Assembly (NCBI RefSeq): GCF_046271865.1
Contig: NZ_CP176580.1
Span: 3,162,001-3,226,000, forward strand
Source of the DNA: Nitrincola salilacus
Lineage (GTDB): Bacteria; Pseudomonadota; Gammaproteobacteria; Pseudomonadales; Balneatricaceae
Reading direction: 5' to 3'
Length of the DNA: 64,000 nt
Made by a program: the position numbers and the translations under genes. The notes beneath the pieces are model-generated. The model was not told where the DNA came from and searched no databases. It saw only the letters and a program-made list of their open reading frames with translations. Within the stretch, counting starts at the first letter, position 1; each line of letters begins with the position of its first letter. Below are positions 8,592 to 17,548 of the stretch, in pieces.

Positions 8592-8637
8592 TATAATATT
8601 GCTCCTTTTACATCAAGCATATCGCGACAGCTGTCGC
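8592..8637 (+). promoter_or_regulatory. Probable ybiT promoter with a 14-bp palindromic operator-like site
   Basis: A perfect -10 hexamer TATAAT lies at 8592-8597, with only a poor -35. At 8624-8637, just downstream of the expected start of transcription, is the perfect palindrome GCGACAGCTGTCGC. The position of the palindrome would let a bound repressor block transcription; that role is inferred. Confidence 0.5.
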
Positions 8638-8662
8638 CAACCACCATCTATGGGTTCTTTCT

Positions 8663-10249
8663 TTGATTTCCACCGCTAATATCACCATGCAGTTCGGGGC
8701 CAAGCCTCTATTTGAAAACGTCTCTGTCAAGTTTGGCAACGGCAATCGATACGGTCTGATCGGTGCCAACGGCTGCGGCAAGTCCACCTTCATGAAAATT
8801 CTGGGGGGCGATCTGGAGCCAACTTCCGGCCATGTGATGCTGAATGAGCACACGCGCCTGGGTAAGCTGCGTCAGGATCAGTTTGCCTTTGAGAACGTCA
8901 GCGTTATCGATACGGTGATCATGGGCCATGAGGAACTGTGGCGCGTCAAGGCTGAGCGTGACCGTATCTACTCGCTGCCCGACATGACCGAAGAGGATGG
9001 CATGGCGGTGGCTGAGCTCGAAGTTGAGTTCTCCGAGATGGATGGCTATACGGCTGAATCGCGTGCCGGTGAGCTGTTGCTGGGCCTGGAAATTCCGATA
9101 GAACAGCATAACGAGCCGATGAGTGTACTGGCGCCCGGCTGGAAACTGCGTGTTCTGCTCGCTCAGGCGCTGTTTTCCGATCCTGATGTACTGCTGCTGG
9201 ATGAGCCGACCAACCATCTGGACATCAACACCATCCGCTGGCTGGAAGAGATTCTGACGTCGCGCAACAGCACCATGATCATCATTTCGCATGACCGCCA
9301 CTTCCTGAACAAGGTCTGCACCCATATGGCGGATCTGGACTATTGCGAACTGCGCCTGTTCCCGGGCAGCTATGATGAATATATGACCGCTGCGACTCAG
9401 GCCAGAGAGCGCCTGATGTCGGACAACGCCAAGAAAAAAGCACAGATAGCCGAACTGCAGACCTTTGTCAGCCGCTTCTCGGCCAACGCCTCTAAAGCCA
9501 AGCAGGCGACGTCGCGTGCGCGCCAGATTGACAAGATCCAGCTCGACGAGGTCAAACCTTCAAGCCGTGTCAGCCCCTTTATCCGCTTTGAGCAGCAGAA
9601 AAAGCTGCACAAGCAGGCCGTTACCTTGAAGGATCTGTCCAAGAGCTTTGATGGCGTCACGCTGTTCAAGAACTTCAACCTTCAGGTGGAAGCAGGCGAG
9701 CGAGTTGCGATCATCGGTCCCAACGGGATAGGTAAAACCACCCTGCTGCAGTGCATGAGTGGTCATCTGACGCCCGACAGCGGCGAGGTGAAATGGACCG
9801 ACAGTGCCGAGGTTGGTTATTTTGCACAGGACCATACTCAGGATTTTGCCGAAGAAGCCACACTGTTTGAGTGGATGTCACGCTGGACCAGCGGCGGCGA
9901 GCAGGCGATCCGTGGTGCGCTGGGTCGCATGCTTTTCTCCGGTGATGAGATAGGCAAGTCGGTGAAAGTGATCTCGGGTGGTGAGCAGGGTCGCATGCTG
10001 TTCGGCAAGCTGACACTGATCAAACCAAACGTGATGCTGATGGATGAGCCGACCAACCACTTGGATATGGAGTCGATCGAGGCGCTGAACCTGGCACTGG
10101 AGAACTATCCCGGCACGCTGATCTTTGTCAGCCACGACCGCGAATTCGTTTCTTCACTGGCCACGCGTATCGTGGAACTCAGTGCCAATGGCATCACTGA
10201 CTTCAGCGGTACCTACGACGATTATCTGCGCAGCCAGGGCATCGTCTGA
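8663..10249 (+). CDS. ybiT: ABC-F family ATPase YbiT
   Basis: A 528-residue soluble ABC-F protein with two nucleotide-binding domains, closely like E. coli YbiT. ABC-F proteins act on ribosomes rather than in transport. NBD1 has Walker A GANGCGKST and Walker B LLLDEPTNHLD; its signature region reads APGWK, as in E. coli YbiT. NBD2 has GPNGIGKTT, signature ISGGEQGR and LMDEPTNHLD. The linker (NAKKKAQIAELQ, FVSRFSANASKAKQATS) matches the family. The start is the rare codon TTG at 8663, chosen because it aligns with the E. coli N-terminus; an ATG at 8687 would lose eight conserved residues. Confidence 0.95.
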   Translation: MISTANITMQFGAKPLFENVSVKFGNGNRYGLIGANGCGKSTFMKILGGDLEPTSGHVMLNEHTRLGKLRQDQFAFENVSVIDTVIMGHEELWRVKAERDRIYSLPDMTEEDGMAVAELEVEFSEMDGYTAESRAGELLLGLEIPIEQHNEPMSVLAPGWKLRVLLAQALFSDPDVLLLDEPTNHLDINTIRWLEEILTSRNSTMIIISHDRHFLNKVCTHMADLDYCELRLFPGSYDEYMTAATQARERLMSDNAKKKAQIAELQTFVSRFSANASKAKQATSRARQIDKIQLDEVKPSSRVSPFIRFEQQKKLHKQAVTLKDLSKSFDGVTLFKNFNLQVEAGERVAIIGPNGIGKTTLLQCMSGHLTPDSGEVKWTDSAEVGYFAQDHTQDFAEEATLFEWMSRWTSGGEQAIRGALGRMLFSGDEIGKSVKVISGGEQGRMLFGKLTLIKPNVMLMDEPTNHLDMESIEALNLALENYPGTLIFVSHDREFVSSLATRIVELSANGITDFSGTYDDYLRSQGIV

Positions 10250-10304
10250 TCAGACATCTGATCTAAAAAACATCTGAATCCGTGACTTTGCGGCATATTC
10301 TGGA

Positions 10305-10382
10305 GGTCATGGGTGAGTGTCTGCCGCAGGGACGCGGCATTCAAGCCTGCAGGGACGCATTCACGGCGTCTCACCCAAGACC
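10305..10382. repeat. REP-like palindromic intergenic repeat
   Basis: Outer arms GGTCATGGGTGAG (10305-10317) and CTCACCCAAGACC (10370-10382) are inverted repeats matching at 12 of 13 positions. Inside are two direct copies of GCAGGGACGC (10326 and 10349), each followed by GCATTCA. It lies between the convergent ybiT and alkA genes. Sequences of this layout are, from memory, scattered between genes in many marine Gammaproteobacteria and are often mis-annotated as short proteins. No second copy was found in this window. Confidence 0.6.
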
Positions 10383-10427
10383 TTCGGAATAACTCATACA
10401 TGAAAACACGGATCCAGGGGCCCATTA

Positions 10428-11366
10428 TCAGTATCCATCGGTTGCCTGTATCGCCCAGAGATGCGCCCCGACCAGGGCCCGCCAGGGCGAATAGTCCTCA
10501 AGCCAGCGCCTGGTTTCCTCCTGACTGATTTTCTCCTCACGACCCAGCAGCGCCTGAAGGTTGCGCCTCACCGCCACATCCCCATGCAAAGAACCATCCA
10601 GCCAGCCAAAGCCACGCATCAGGGCATAACTGACAGTCCAGGGGCCGATCCCTTTCACGGCATTCAGGCGTTCACTGACCTGTTCGGCATCCAGATTCTC
10701 CACCCACTGATCCAGCTGTAACTGCTCATTCACCACTGACTCACTGAGAGTTTTGATGGTTTGTGCCTTGGTTCGGGACAGACCAGCCCGCAACAGCTCT
10801 TCATCCTCAAGACTCATAATCCGAGCCGCATCCGGATAGCACAACAGCCCGCTACGATGCGGGATATCAGCCGCTATGATCAGTTTTCGACGGATGGACA
10901 CCGCAGCACTGACACTGATCTGCTGCCCGATGATCGCCCAGGTCAGCGCTTCAAAGGGGGTGGTTGTCATCGCCACACGCAGACCAGGTCGGCGCCGAAT
11001 CAGTGGACCGAGCAATGGATGACCCGCATACTCCTGTTCGAATATTTCCACAGGCTGAGTCAGCCCCAGCATACGCCGTACCATCTGTTCAAGCCGGATC
11101 TGACTACCAACCTTAGGCTGACCATCAACTTCCAAGGTCGCCACCGCCCTGCCCGGCTCAAACGCTATCGTAAGGCAAGCGGGATCACCGTCCCAGCAGA
11201 TCCCTTTATGCAGTGTCTCTTGATCAACCCGTTCCGCCACCGCCTGAACATCACGCTGATGAAACGCCAGCATATCAGCCTGCCGATAATCCGGCGGCAG
11301 CATCAGATGACAGGTGAAAGAAGATGGTGGTCGAGATGTTTCCTTTTGATCATCAATGTCGCTCAC
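10428..11366 (-). CDS. alkA: DNA-3-methyladenine glycosylase II
   Basis: A 312-residue base-excision-repair glycosylase that removes alkylated purines. The helix-hairpin-helix and following catalytic region are visible as LNAVKGIGPWTVSYALMRG, then LHGDVAVRR, where the Asp matches the catalytic Asp of E. coli AlkA. The N-terminal AlkA domain is present; there is no Ada-type methyltransferase fusion. SPWRALVGAHLW near the C-terminus is also typical. It is divergent from a periplasmic binding-protein gene. Confidence 0.9.
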   Translation of the reverse strand: MSDIDDQKETSRPPSSFTCHLMLPPDYRQADMLAFHQRDVQAVAERVDQETLHKGICWDGDPACLTIAFEPGRAVATLEVDGQPKVGSQIRLEQMVRRMLGLTQPVEIFEQEYAGHPLLGPLIRRRPGLRVAMTTTPFEALTWAIIGQQISVSAAVSIRRKLIIAADIPHRSGLLCYPDAARIMSLEDEELLRAGLSRTKAQTIKTLSESVVNEQLQLDQWVENLDAEQVSERLNAVKGIGPWTVSYALMRGFGWLDGSLHGDVAVRRNLQALLGREEKISQEETRRWLEDYSPWRALVGAHLWAIQATDGY

Positions 11367-11461
11367 ATCTAGTCTCCTTCAGGCATCATTTTTCGCAGTG
11401 CTTGCTGGCTCTCGATACTATACTAGTCAGAGAATTCATCACATGCTTTGAGACTCAGGCC

Positions 11462-12211
11462 ATGATCCGATTTATTCTACGCTGCACACTTATCTCACTG
11501 CTGCTGATCTGTGCCAACGCGTCAGCTCGGACGCTGGAGCTGGTCACTCTGCAATATCCACCCTATGAGTATGAGGAGGATGGTGAGCTACAAGGCTTTG
11601 TCGTGGATATCATTCACGCCGTTTTTCAACGCATGGACCAACCGATTAACATTACTCTGCTGCCCTGGGCCAGAGCCCTTCAGATGATTGAGGACGGCAC
11701 AGCCGATGCCATTTTCACTGCCTATAAAACACCTGAGAGGGAGTTGTTTGCCGACTACTCCAACGAGATCCTGATGCCTCAGGTGATCTCCCTGTTTGTG
11801 AGACAAGACTCGCCCATCTCTTTCAACGGTGATCTGGCAGAGTTGAAACAATACACCTTCGGTGCAGTTCGAGGAGTCAGCTATGGTAGAGTGTTTGATG
11901 AAGCAGTTGAGCAGGCGATCATCGAACAGCCTGATTTGGCTGCCACAGGCGAAATCAATATGGAAAAGCTGATCGCAGGCAGGTTTGATATTCTGGTCAG
12001 CAATAAATATGGTGGCCTGCATATCCTGCAGAAGATGGGAGCACTGAACCAAGTTCGCGAGCTGACCCCTGAAGTAGAAAGCCTGCCCAGCTATATCGCT
12101 TTTTCGAAAAAGCAGGATCTATCCGATTTCAGAGACAGATTTGATGAGGTGCTGGTCGAGCTCAAAACTGATGGTACCTATGATTGGATCATCAACCATC
12201 ACTTTCAATAG
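11462..12211 (+). CDS. Periplasmic solute-binding protein, SBP family 3
   Basis: A 249-residue exported protein of the extracellular solute-binding family 3 fold. The N-terminus is a signal peptide ending near ANASA (residue 22). The mature part begins with LELVTLQYPPYEYEEDG and has the family's PWARALQMIEDGTADA stretch. No permease or ATPase gene is adjacent, so it is an orphan and its ligand is unknown. I chose the ATG at 11462, where the signal peptide begins; the open frame reaches back to 11324 into unconserved sequence overlapping alkA. Confidence 0.85.
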   Translation: MIRFILRCTLISLLLICANASARTLELVTLQYPPYEYEEDGELQGFVVDIIHAVFQRMDQPINITLLPWARALQMIEDGTADAIFTAYKTPERELFADYSNEILMPQVISLFVRQDSPISFNGDLAELKQYTFGAVRGVSYGRVFDEAVEQAIIEQPDLAATGEINMEKLIAGRFDILVSNKYGGLHILQKMGALNQVRELTPEVESLPSYIAFSKKQDLSDFRDRFDEVLVELKTDGTYDWIINHHFQ

Positions 12212-12234
12212 AACAACTTTCACACAGCCGACGA

Positions 12235-13185
12235 TCAGTCTATTGGGATCCGATCCTTATTGTGTGCCAACCACTGCTCAAAGCTCTGTAGTTCAGGATT
12301 CAACTTCCGAGAGCGTTCAATGTCACGGGCTGACACAAACAGCTCGTTAAAGTCATGCTTGAACTGGAACATATTGCCCAGATCATCCGCCCCGGGGAAA
12401 CCGAAACTGCGATACACTTCAGGGGGCACATCATTGTATCTGACCAGTTCACCCAGCGCCTGAGTCAGCGCCTCGGCCATCTCTACACCGCTCAAATGGC
12501 CGCCGGCAATACCAACCATTTTCCCGATGCTGGAAGTACCCTCTCGAAATACCCCATACGCGCATTTACCGATATCTTCAGATGCGATACCCGGCAGCTT
12601 GCGGTCCCCCATCGGCAAGGTGATCTCCAACACTCCATCGGCACCACGCTTGGGCCCCATGCCGAAGTAGATCAGATTATCCCAGTAGAAGGAGGTCAGC
12701 AAAAAAGAGGTCGGCACCCCTTGTTCAATAAACAGAATATTGGCCTCGCCCTTGGCGTCAAAATGAGGGACCTTATACTTCTCCATCAGGGTCGGCATTC
12801 GATCGTCATCCAGCGGCACCCAGCGGCGCGTATCTTCCAGTGTTGACCAGACTACGTGTTGCAGATTGGCCGCTTTAGCGGCTGCCGCCATGTTTGCTGC
12901 CTGACTCAACTCTTTATCCGGTGAGAAGTGCTCCCAGAAATTGGTCATGCAGTAGGCACCATAGGCCCCCTGAAACGCTTTGCGCAGACTGACTGGATCA
13001 TCCAGATCCGCTGCAACCACCTCAGCGCCCATCTCGGCTAATTCAATGGCGGTTCCTGAGCGCACATCACGAGTCAGGGCACGGACCTTAAACTCACTGC
13101 CGATATCATGAAGAATGGCTCTGGCTAGCCCTCCGCCCTGCGCACCAGTGGCACCAACCACCGCAATTATTTTCCTGTTCGGCAT
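12235..13185 (-). CDS. NmrA-like NAD(P)-binding protein
   Basis: A 316-residue atypical short-chain dehydrogenase of the NmrA/HSCARG group. The Rossmann glycine motif GATGAQGGGLA lies near the N-terminus, followed by VRALTRD and a YGAYCMTNFW segment. Such proteins sense or bind NADP or act as reductases; nothing here fixes the substrate. The ATG at 13185 is preceded by GGGAG eight bases upstream and fits the family start (MPNRKIIAVVGATG); an ATG at 13200 is less likely. It is convergent with the upstream binding-protein gene. Confidence 0.8.
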   Translation of the reverse strand: MPNRKIIAVVGATGAQGGGLARAILHDIGSEFKVRALTRDVRSGTAIELAEMGAEVVAADLDDPVSLRKAFQGAYGAYCMTNFWEHFSPDKELSQAANMAAAAKAANLQHVVWSTLEDTRRWVPLDDDRMPTLMEKYKVPHFDAKGEANILFIEQGVPTSFLLTSFYWDNLIYFGMGPKRGADGVLEITLPMGDRKLPGIASEDIGKCAYGVFREGTSSIGKMVGIAGGHLSGVEMAEALTQALGELVRYNDVPPEVYRSFGFPGADDLGNMFQFKHDFNELFVSARDIERSRKLNPELQSFEQWLAHNKDRIPID

Positions 13186-13297
13186 GGTGAGCACTCCCAT
13201 CTGCAGGCTGTTAGACGATCATAACCTGGGCACTACACAAAACCGCATCAGGTAGCACTCATCAGCCTAAGTATAGAAGTTATTTCAGGATTTGGTT

Positions 13298-14002
13298 TCA
13301 GGCCGGTTCCGGCCTGAGATAGGCATGCTTGAGCGCCAGATCATCCTGCAACTCATCAACCAGCAACGCCACTCTGGCCTCGGCAGCGCGTGTGGAGTCA
13401 GCCAGCACCTCACCGCCAAACTCCTGCCCCTCGATCGCGATCTGATGCAACTCTGTAATACCGATAAAGCCCAGTGCCGTTCTGATGCTCGGCTCCAGAT
13501 GATTCATGTGGGCCAGCTCAGCTCCAGGATCAAGCCCGATACCTCCGCGTGATGAGAGTACCACCGCTCGTCGCCCTGCCATCAGCGGCAGATAAGGATG
13601 TTCAGGATTACTGGGATCAAAATCGAAGGTCCTGCCAATACGCACAATGTTATCGACCCAGGCTTTGAACGAGGAAGGTACATTGAAATTGTACATCGGC
13701 ACGCCCAGCACCAGAATATCGGCAGCGGCCACTTCATCTATCAACCTGTCGCTTTCGGCCAGCACCCCGCTCATCCAGTCCTCTTGAGCCTCTTCGGCAG
13801 TGAATGCAGCATGTATCCAATCACCGCTGACAGCACTGGGTGGTGACTCCCCGAGATCACGATAGATCACTTCATCCTCGGGGCGTCCTGCCTGCCACAG
13901 AGACACAAAGTGATGCGTCAGACGACGAGTGAGTGAGCCATGCTCATGCGTGCCAGCGCGGCCGGGACGCGCACTGGCATCCAGATATAATAAACGGGCC
14001 AT
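13298..14002 (-). CDS. azoR: FMN-dependent NADH:quinone oxidoreductase / azoreductase
   Basis: A 234-residue flavodoxin-fold enzyme of the AzoR family, which reduces quinones and azo compounds with NADH and bound FMN. The core pattern VPMYNFNVPSSFKAWVDNI and the following IGRTF are the flavin and substrate region. AAGGAG lies nine bases before the ATG. It is divergent from a LysR-family regulator, a common arrangement for these inducible detoxification enzymes, with operator-like repeats between them. Confidence 0.9.
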   Translation of the reverse strand: MARLLYLDASARPGRAGTHEHGSLTRRLTHHFVSLWQAGRPEDEVIYRDLGESPPSAVSGDWIHAAFTAEEAQEDWMSGVLAESDRLIDEVAAADILVLGVPMYNFNVPSSFKAWVDNIVRIGRTFDFDPSNPEHPYLPLMAGRRAVVLSSRGGIGLDPGAELAHMNHLEPSIRTALGFIGITELHQIAIEGQEFGGEVLADSTRAAEARVALLVDELQDDLALKHAYLRPEPA

Positions 14003-14027
14003 GATTCTATCTCCTTAACTGAATTCA

Positions 14028-14108
14028 TTTCACCTGTTACTTGACAGGTAATGAAATTTAGCCTGATATTACATGGCACGACAAACGATGATTCCTTTCA
14101 CCTATTAC
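14028..14108. promoter_or_regulatory. Operator-like repeats between azoR and the divergent lysR-type gene
   Basis: TTTCACCTGTTAC (14028-14040) recurs as TTTCACCTATTAC (14096-14108), 12 of 13 identical and 68 bases apart. The first copy overlaps a perfect inverted repeat, ACCTGT (14032-14037) and ACAGGT (14044-14049), with a six-base spacer. This fits a LysR-family recognition site plus a second site near the regulator's own start. Regulation of azoR is inferred. Confidence 0.5.
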
Positions 14109-14124
14109 AAAATTAAATTCATCT

Positions 14125-15063
14125 ATGAACACACGTAAACTTCCTTCACTTTCAGCCTTGCGCGCTTTTGAAGCGGCCGCCCGCCATCTCAGTGCCAAAC
14201 GTGCGGCGGCCGAGCTGTCGGTAACGCCAACCGCGATCAGCCATCAAGTGCGGCAACTGGAGGAATCGCTTGGATTAACATTGTTTGTGCGCAAACCCCG
14301 ACAACTGGCACTGACTCCACAGGGGCGCAAACTGCAGCAAGTGTTGAGTGAATCGCTCGATGCCATTGCCGACACCATCACGCAGCTGCGCGAGACACCC
14401 GAGCGCCAGTCCATCACCCTATCGGCAACCCCGGCAGTAGCCTTGCGCTGGCTACTGCCCTGGGTGTGCCTGTTGCGTGATGCTCATCCGAAGCTGGATC
14501 TGAGCATACATACCTCTCATGAAGATGCTGCACTGGATGGCGTGGTTGCAGACATGGCGATACGCTATGGTGATGGCAACTGGCCGGGCATGGTCGCTGA
14601 AAAGCTGTTCGAGAACGTCTTCGCCCCCGTCTGCAGCCCCTCGCTTGGGCTGACGGAGCCTTCCCAACTTCCCCATCACACGCTGTTGCATTTTGAGCCC
14701 TGCAAAACAATCCGCTCTCCGGGTGACTGGTACAACTGGCAGCATCAGACGCAAGTGCCAGGGTTGGATGTCGGTGCGGGGTTAACCTTTTCTGATGAAA
14801 CACATGTTATCTCGGCAGCGCTGGATGGTCAGGGAGTTGCATTGATGAGTATCGCCCTGATGATGGATGAGTTAAGAACCGGCCGCCTGATTCGCCCTTT
14901 CGGACCGGATCTGATCGGTAAATCCTTCTATCTGATCTATCCGCAGCGGCGCGCTCATGAACCCGCTATTATGGCCGTCCATGAATGGGTTATCGGACTG
15001 CGCGAACGATACAGCACACTTCAGCAAGCAGTGCCAGGCAGTGGGTTATCCCTACAAGCCTGA
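14125..15063 (+). CDS. LysR family regulator, GcvA type
   Basis: A 312-residue LysR-type regulator. The winged helix-turn-helix occupies about residues 5-65 (LSALRAFEAAARHLS, then LSVTPTAISHQVRQLEESLG and TPQGR), and the periplasmic-binding-like effector domain follows. The PSLSALRAFEAAARH opening is typical of the GcvA subgroup. It is divergent from azoR, with shared repeats in the gap, and probably controls that gene. The effector is unknown. Confidence 0.85.
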   Translation: MNTRKLPSLSALRAFEAAARHLSAKRAAAELSVTPTAISHQVRQLEESLGLTLFVRKPRQLALTPQGRKLQQVLSESLDAIADTITQLRETPERQSITLSATPAVALRWLLPWVCLLRDAHPKLDLSIHTSHEDAALDGVVADMAIRYGDGNWPGMVAEKLFENVFAPVCSPSLGLTEPSQLPHHTLLHFEPCKTIRSPGDWYNWQHQTQVPGLDVGAGLTFSDETHVISAALDGQGVALMSIALMMDELRTGRLIRPFGPDLIGKSFYLIYPQRRAHEPAIMAVHEWVIGLRERYSTLQQAVPGSGLSLQA

Positions 15064-15196
15064 TGCAATCCAACAGTTCATATCAACTACCAGCTTCCTT
15101 GTTTTGCGCTGAGAATGATTTACACTCTAAGTAAGAAGCGAACAGTAAGGTGCATGCAAAGTGAAAAACTTTTGTCATTGGCGCGATTTTCCAGTA

Positions 15197-15955
15197 ATGC
15201 GTCGTCTATTACTGATTCTGGCATTGACCTGTGCTGCATGGCCAGGAGCTGTACTTTCTTCCGAGGCCGCTTTACCGGAACCACTACAACTGTTCGTCGC
15301 TGATCAGGCGGCACCCAAAATGTTTATCCAGGACCACAAACCAGTCGGCTACATGACCGAACTGGCAGTCGAGGCCTTGCAACGCGCTGGCTACGAGGTA
15401 GAAGTGCAGGCCTACCCCTGGGCGCGCACCGTGTCCTATGCACAAGCCGGTTTTGGCGTGATCACCAGTTTTTCCCGTACACCTGAACGAAATGAACTGT
15501 ATCTGTTTTCGACTCCAATATATGAAGACCGGGTTCTGATGATCACGCGCCAGGGCGCTGGCCTCCAGCTCAATGGCTTAAGCGATCTGGCCGGGCTCCA
15601 TGCTGGCGTACAACAGGGTGCAAGTTTTGGCCCGGACTTCGAGACTGCATTGCCGACCATCAACGTGCAATGGGACGCAAATGCGAGCAGTCGGTTACAA
15701 AAACTGGTTGCTGGCCGTATCGACGTGGCAATTCTGTCTGGTGGACCACCAGCTGTGCGCCATTATGCTACACGGGCCGGTATCGACCTCAGCCTACTGG
15801 AGGTGCAGGAAAATCACCTGGTCGTCGATGCAAACCATATCGCGGTCGCCCGCTCCCGGGAGGATGCACACGATATTATTCGCCGGATCAATGTCGCGAT
15901 CGAATCCATGCTTAGCGATGGCACCAGCTCGATGATCATCGGGCGGTACGAATAA
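15197..15955 (+). CDS. Periplasmic solute-binding protein, SBP family 3 (second copy)
   Basis: About 252 residues with a signal peptide (MRRLLLILALTCAAWPGAVLSSEA) and a solute-binding family 3 fold. The region PVGYMTELAVEALQRAGY and EVQAYPWARTVSYAQAG resembles the protein encoded at 11462, so the two are probably distant paralogues. No transporter genes adjoin it. I place the start at the ATG at 15197, directly before the signal peptide; a GTG at 15161 in the same frame would add 12 residues. No convincing ribosome-binding site precedes either. Confidence 0.75.
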   Translation: MRRLLLILALTCAAWPGAVLSSEAALPEPLQLFVADQAAPKMFIQDHKPVGYMTELAVEALQRAGYEVEVQAYPWARTVSYAQAGFGVITSFSRTPERNELYLFSTPIYEDRVLMITRQGAGLQLNGLSDLAGLHAGVQQGASFGPDFETALPTINVQWDANASSRLQKLVAGRIDVAILSGGPPAVRHYATRAGIDLSLLEVQENHLVVDANHIAVARSREDAHDIIRRINVAIESMLSDGTSSMIIGRYE

Positions 15956-15996
15956 ATTCAGCTCTCAGCTCAAGCCATCCGGCAAAAGCACACAGG

Positions 15997-17217
15997 TCAC
16001 CCTGCATCTTTTAACGCACTGCGTAAATGTTGGGTTAGATGCTTTGGATGAGCCTCAGTCAAAGACACTGAATCACATTTTTGAAAATGACAGAACTGTT
16101 TGATGGCGTCAACAAATGCAGTGATGACTGAGTCTTCATCAAAATCATGCTGTTCAAGGTGTAGCAGTTTGATCTCTAAATGACTGGTTTTTCGATGAGC
16201 TTTGCAATCCATCCTCCCAATGAAAACATCCCGATAAAGGAGTGGCAGGCAAAAGTAGCCATATTGTCTTTTGGCTTCAGGTACATAGCATTCTAACTGA
16301 TAGTCGTATTGAAACAGTGCTTTGAGCCTTTCGCGCTGAATGACACTGTTGTCGAATGGCGAAAGAATCAAGATGCGGTTTTTCAACCGGGGAAGTGGGC
16401 GTTCGAGCGCACCTGTTTCCAGTATGAAAATTTCGCCACTGCTGACTTGGACCTGTTCCAGACTGCCCTGTGCCAACCGTTCGTTTACCAAGGCTTTGAC
16501 TGCACTGCGCAGCTCAGCATTGCGGCGCAGGTAGGTCAGCCCTTTAAGTGAAGTAAAGCCATGACAGCGCAGCTGCTGGTCTATCATATGCGCCGCAAAC
16601 TCTTCCAGGCTGGGCATTTGCGAGTTGACGTGTGACGGCAGTACCCGCTCGGTCAGGTCGTAGGTTTTTTGGAAACCCTCGCGATTACTGACCATCAGAT
16701 AACCTTCCATATACAACTGTTCAAGCGCCTTCTTAGCTGGCTTCCAGTCCCACCAGCCTGCACGTTTTACGGTGTTCGTTTCTATATCGCGGGATCGTAA
16801 CGGACCGTCTGATCGTATGCGTGCCAACAGCTCATCCATAAGTTTCTGATCACGGGTTTTGAACCAATGGGTTTGACCACTTTTAATGGCATGCTTATAG
16901 GGTAAGGAGAAGCGAAAGTCAGCAATAGGTAGGAAAGATGCTGCATGCGCCCAGTATTCAAATATGCCTCCATCGAGCAACATTTGATTTGTCATGACGG
17001 GCTTGAATTCTGGCACTCTGGAGTGAAGCACATGATGGTGTGCGCGCTCCACCACCGATATGGTATCGATCTGTACATAGCCCAGATGATTGATCGCTTT
17101 ACGTGCGCCCGCCAAGCCACGTCCATAGGGTTGAGCCTGCAGCAAACCCTGTGCTGACAGGGCCAGACGACGCAAACGAGCTAGCTCTTGAGGTCGTTTG
17201 ATTACAATCATGGACAT
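15997..17217 (-). CDS. ycaQ: YcaQ-family winged-helix DNA glycosylase (interstrand crosslink unhooking)
   Basis: A 406-residue member of the HTH_42/YcaQ family, DNA glycosylases that unhook interstrand crosslinks. The family's catalytic region is visible near residue 47 as LGYVQIDTISVVERAHHHVL. Other conserved blocks are FEYWAHAASFLP, RAGWWDWKPAKKALE and the C-terminal LSPFDNSVIQRERLKALF. The length is the family norm. It is a single gene, convergent with a solute-binding-protein gene. Confidence 0.85.
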   Translation of the reverse strand: MSMIVIKRPQELARLRRLALSAQGLLQAQPYGRGLAGARKAINHLGYVQIDTISVVERAHHHVLHSRVPEFKPVMTNQMLLDGGIFEYWAHAASFLPIADFRFSLPYKHAIKSGQTHWFKTRDQKLMDELLARIRSDGPLRSRDIETNTVKRAGWWDWKPAKKALEQLYMEGYLMVSNREGFQKTYDLTERVLPSHVNSQMPSLEEFAAHMIDQQLRCHGFTSLKGLTYLRRNAELRSAVKALVNERLAQGSLEQVQVSSGEIFILETGALERPLPRLKNRILILSPFDNSVIQRERLKALFQYDYQLECYVPEAKRQYGYFCLPLLYRDVFIGRMDCKAHRKTSHLEIKLLHLEQHDFDEDSVITAFVDAIKQFCHFQKCDSVSLTEAHPKHLTQHLRSALKDAG

Positions 17218-17277
17218 ACAAGCTTACCAACGTTCAAATATGTGGCACATATGAAGATCTGTATCTTACATGCCATT

Positions 17278-17499
17278 CTACTGACTGTTACTGGTAAAGC
17301 ACATCCGATTAGCGGTGGCCACGTTTGCGTAGATAAAGTTTCCCGCGACATCCAGAAGCATCTCTCTGGCGTGGTCACGCAGCCCGATCTTGCCCATATG
17401 CTTTGCATAAAAGATGGTTTTGGCAAACTCTTCCCAATCCTGAAGAATCGGCTCTATTTCTGTTCGAATAAAATCAGCTAATCGCATACTCGTCTGCAT
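17278..17499 (-). pseudogene. Truncated remnant of a sensor-kinase N-terminal region
   Basis: A 73-codon frame whose first about 50 residues (MRLADFIRTEIEPILQDW, then LRDHAREMLLDV) look like the N-terminal RsbRD-like helical module found at the start of many proteobacterial sensor histidine kinases. After LLDVAG the similarity stops, and no PAS, HisKA or ATPase sequence follows in any frame. I read it as the stump of a degraded kinase gene, although a short functional protein cannot be excluded. Family recognition is from memory of the pattern. Confidence 0.45.
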
Positions 17500-17548
17500 T
17501 TTTATAGCTCACATTAAGAACAGAAAGGATCAGGAAGAGCTGTTCGCA

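Noticed and set aside
8663..10249. Degenerate ABC signature (APGWK) in YbiT NBD1 as a possible inactivating change
   Set aside because: E. coli YbiT has the same sequence at this position, so it is a family trait.
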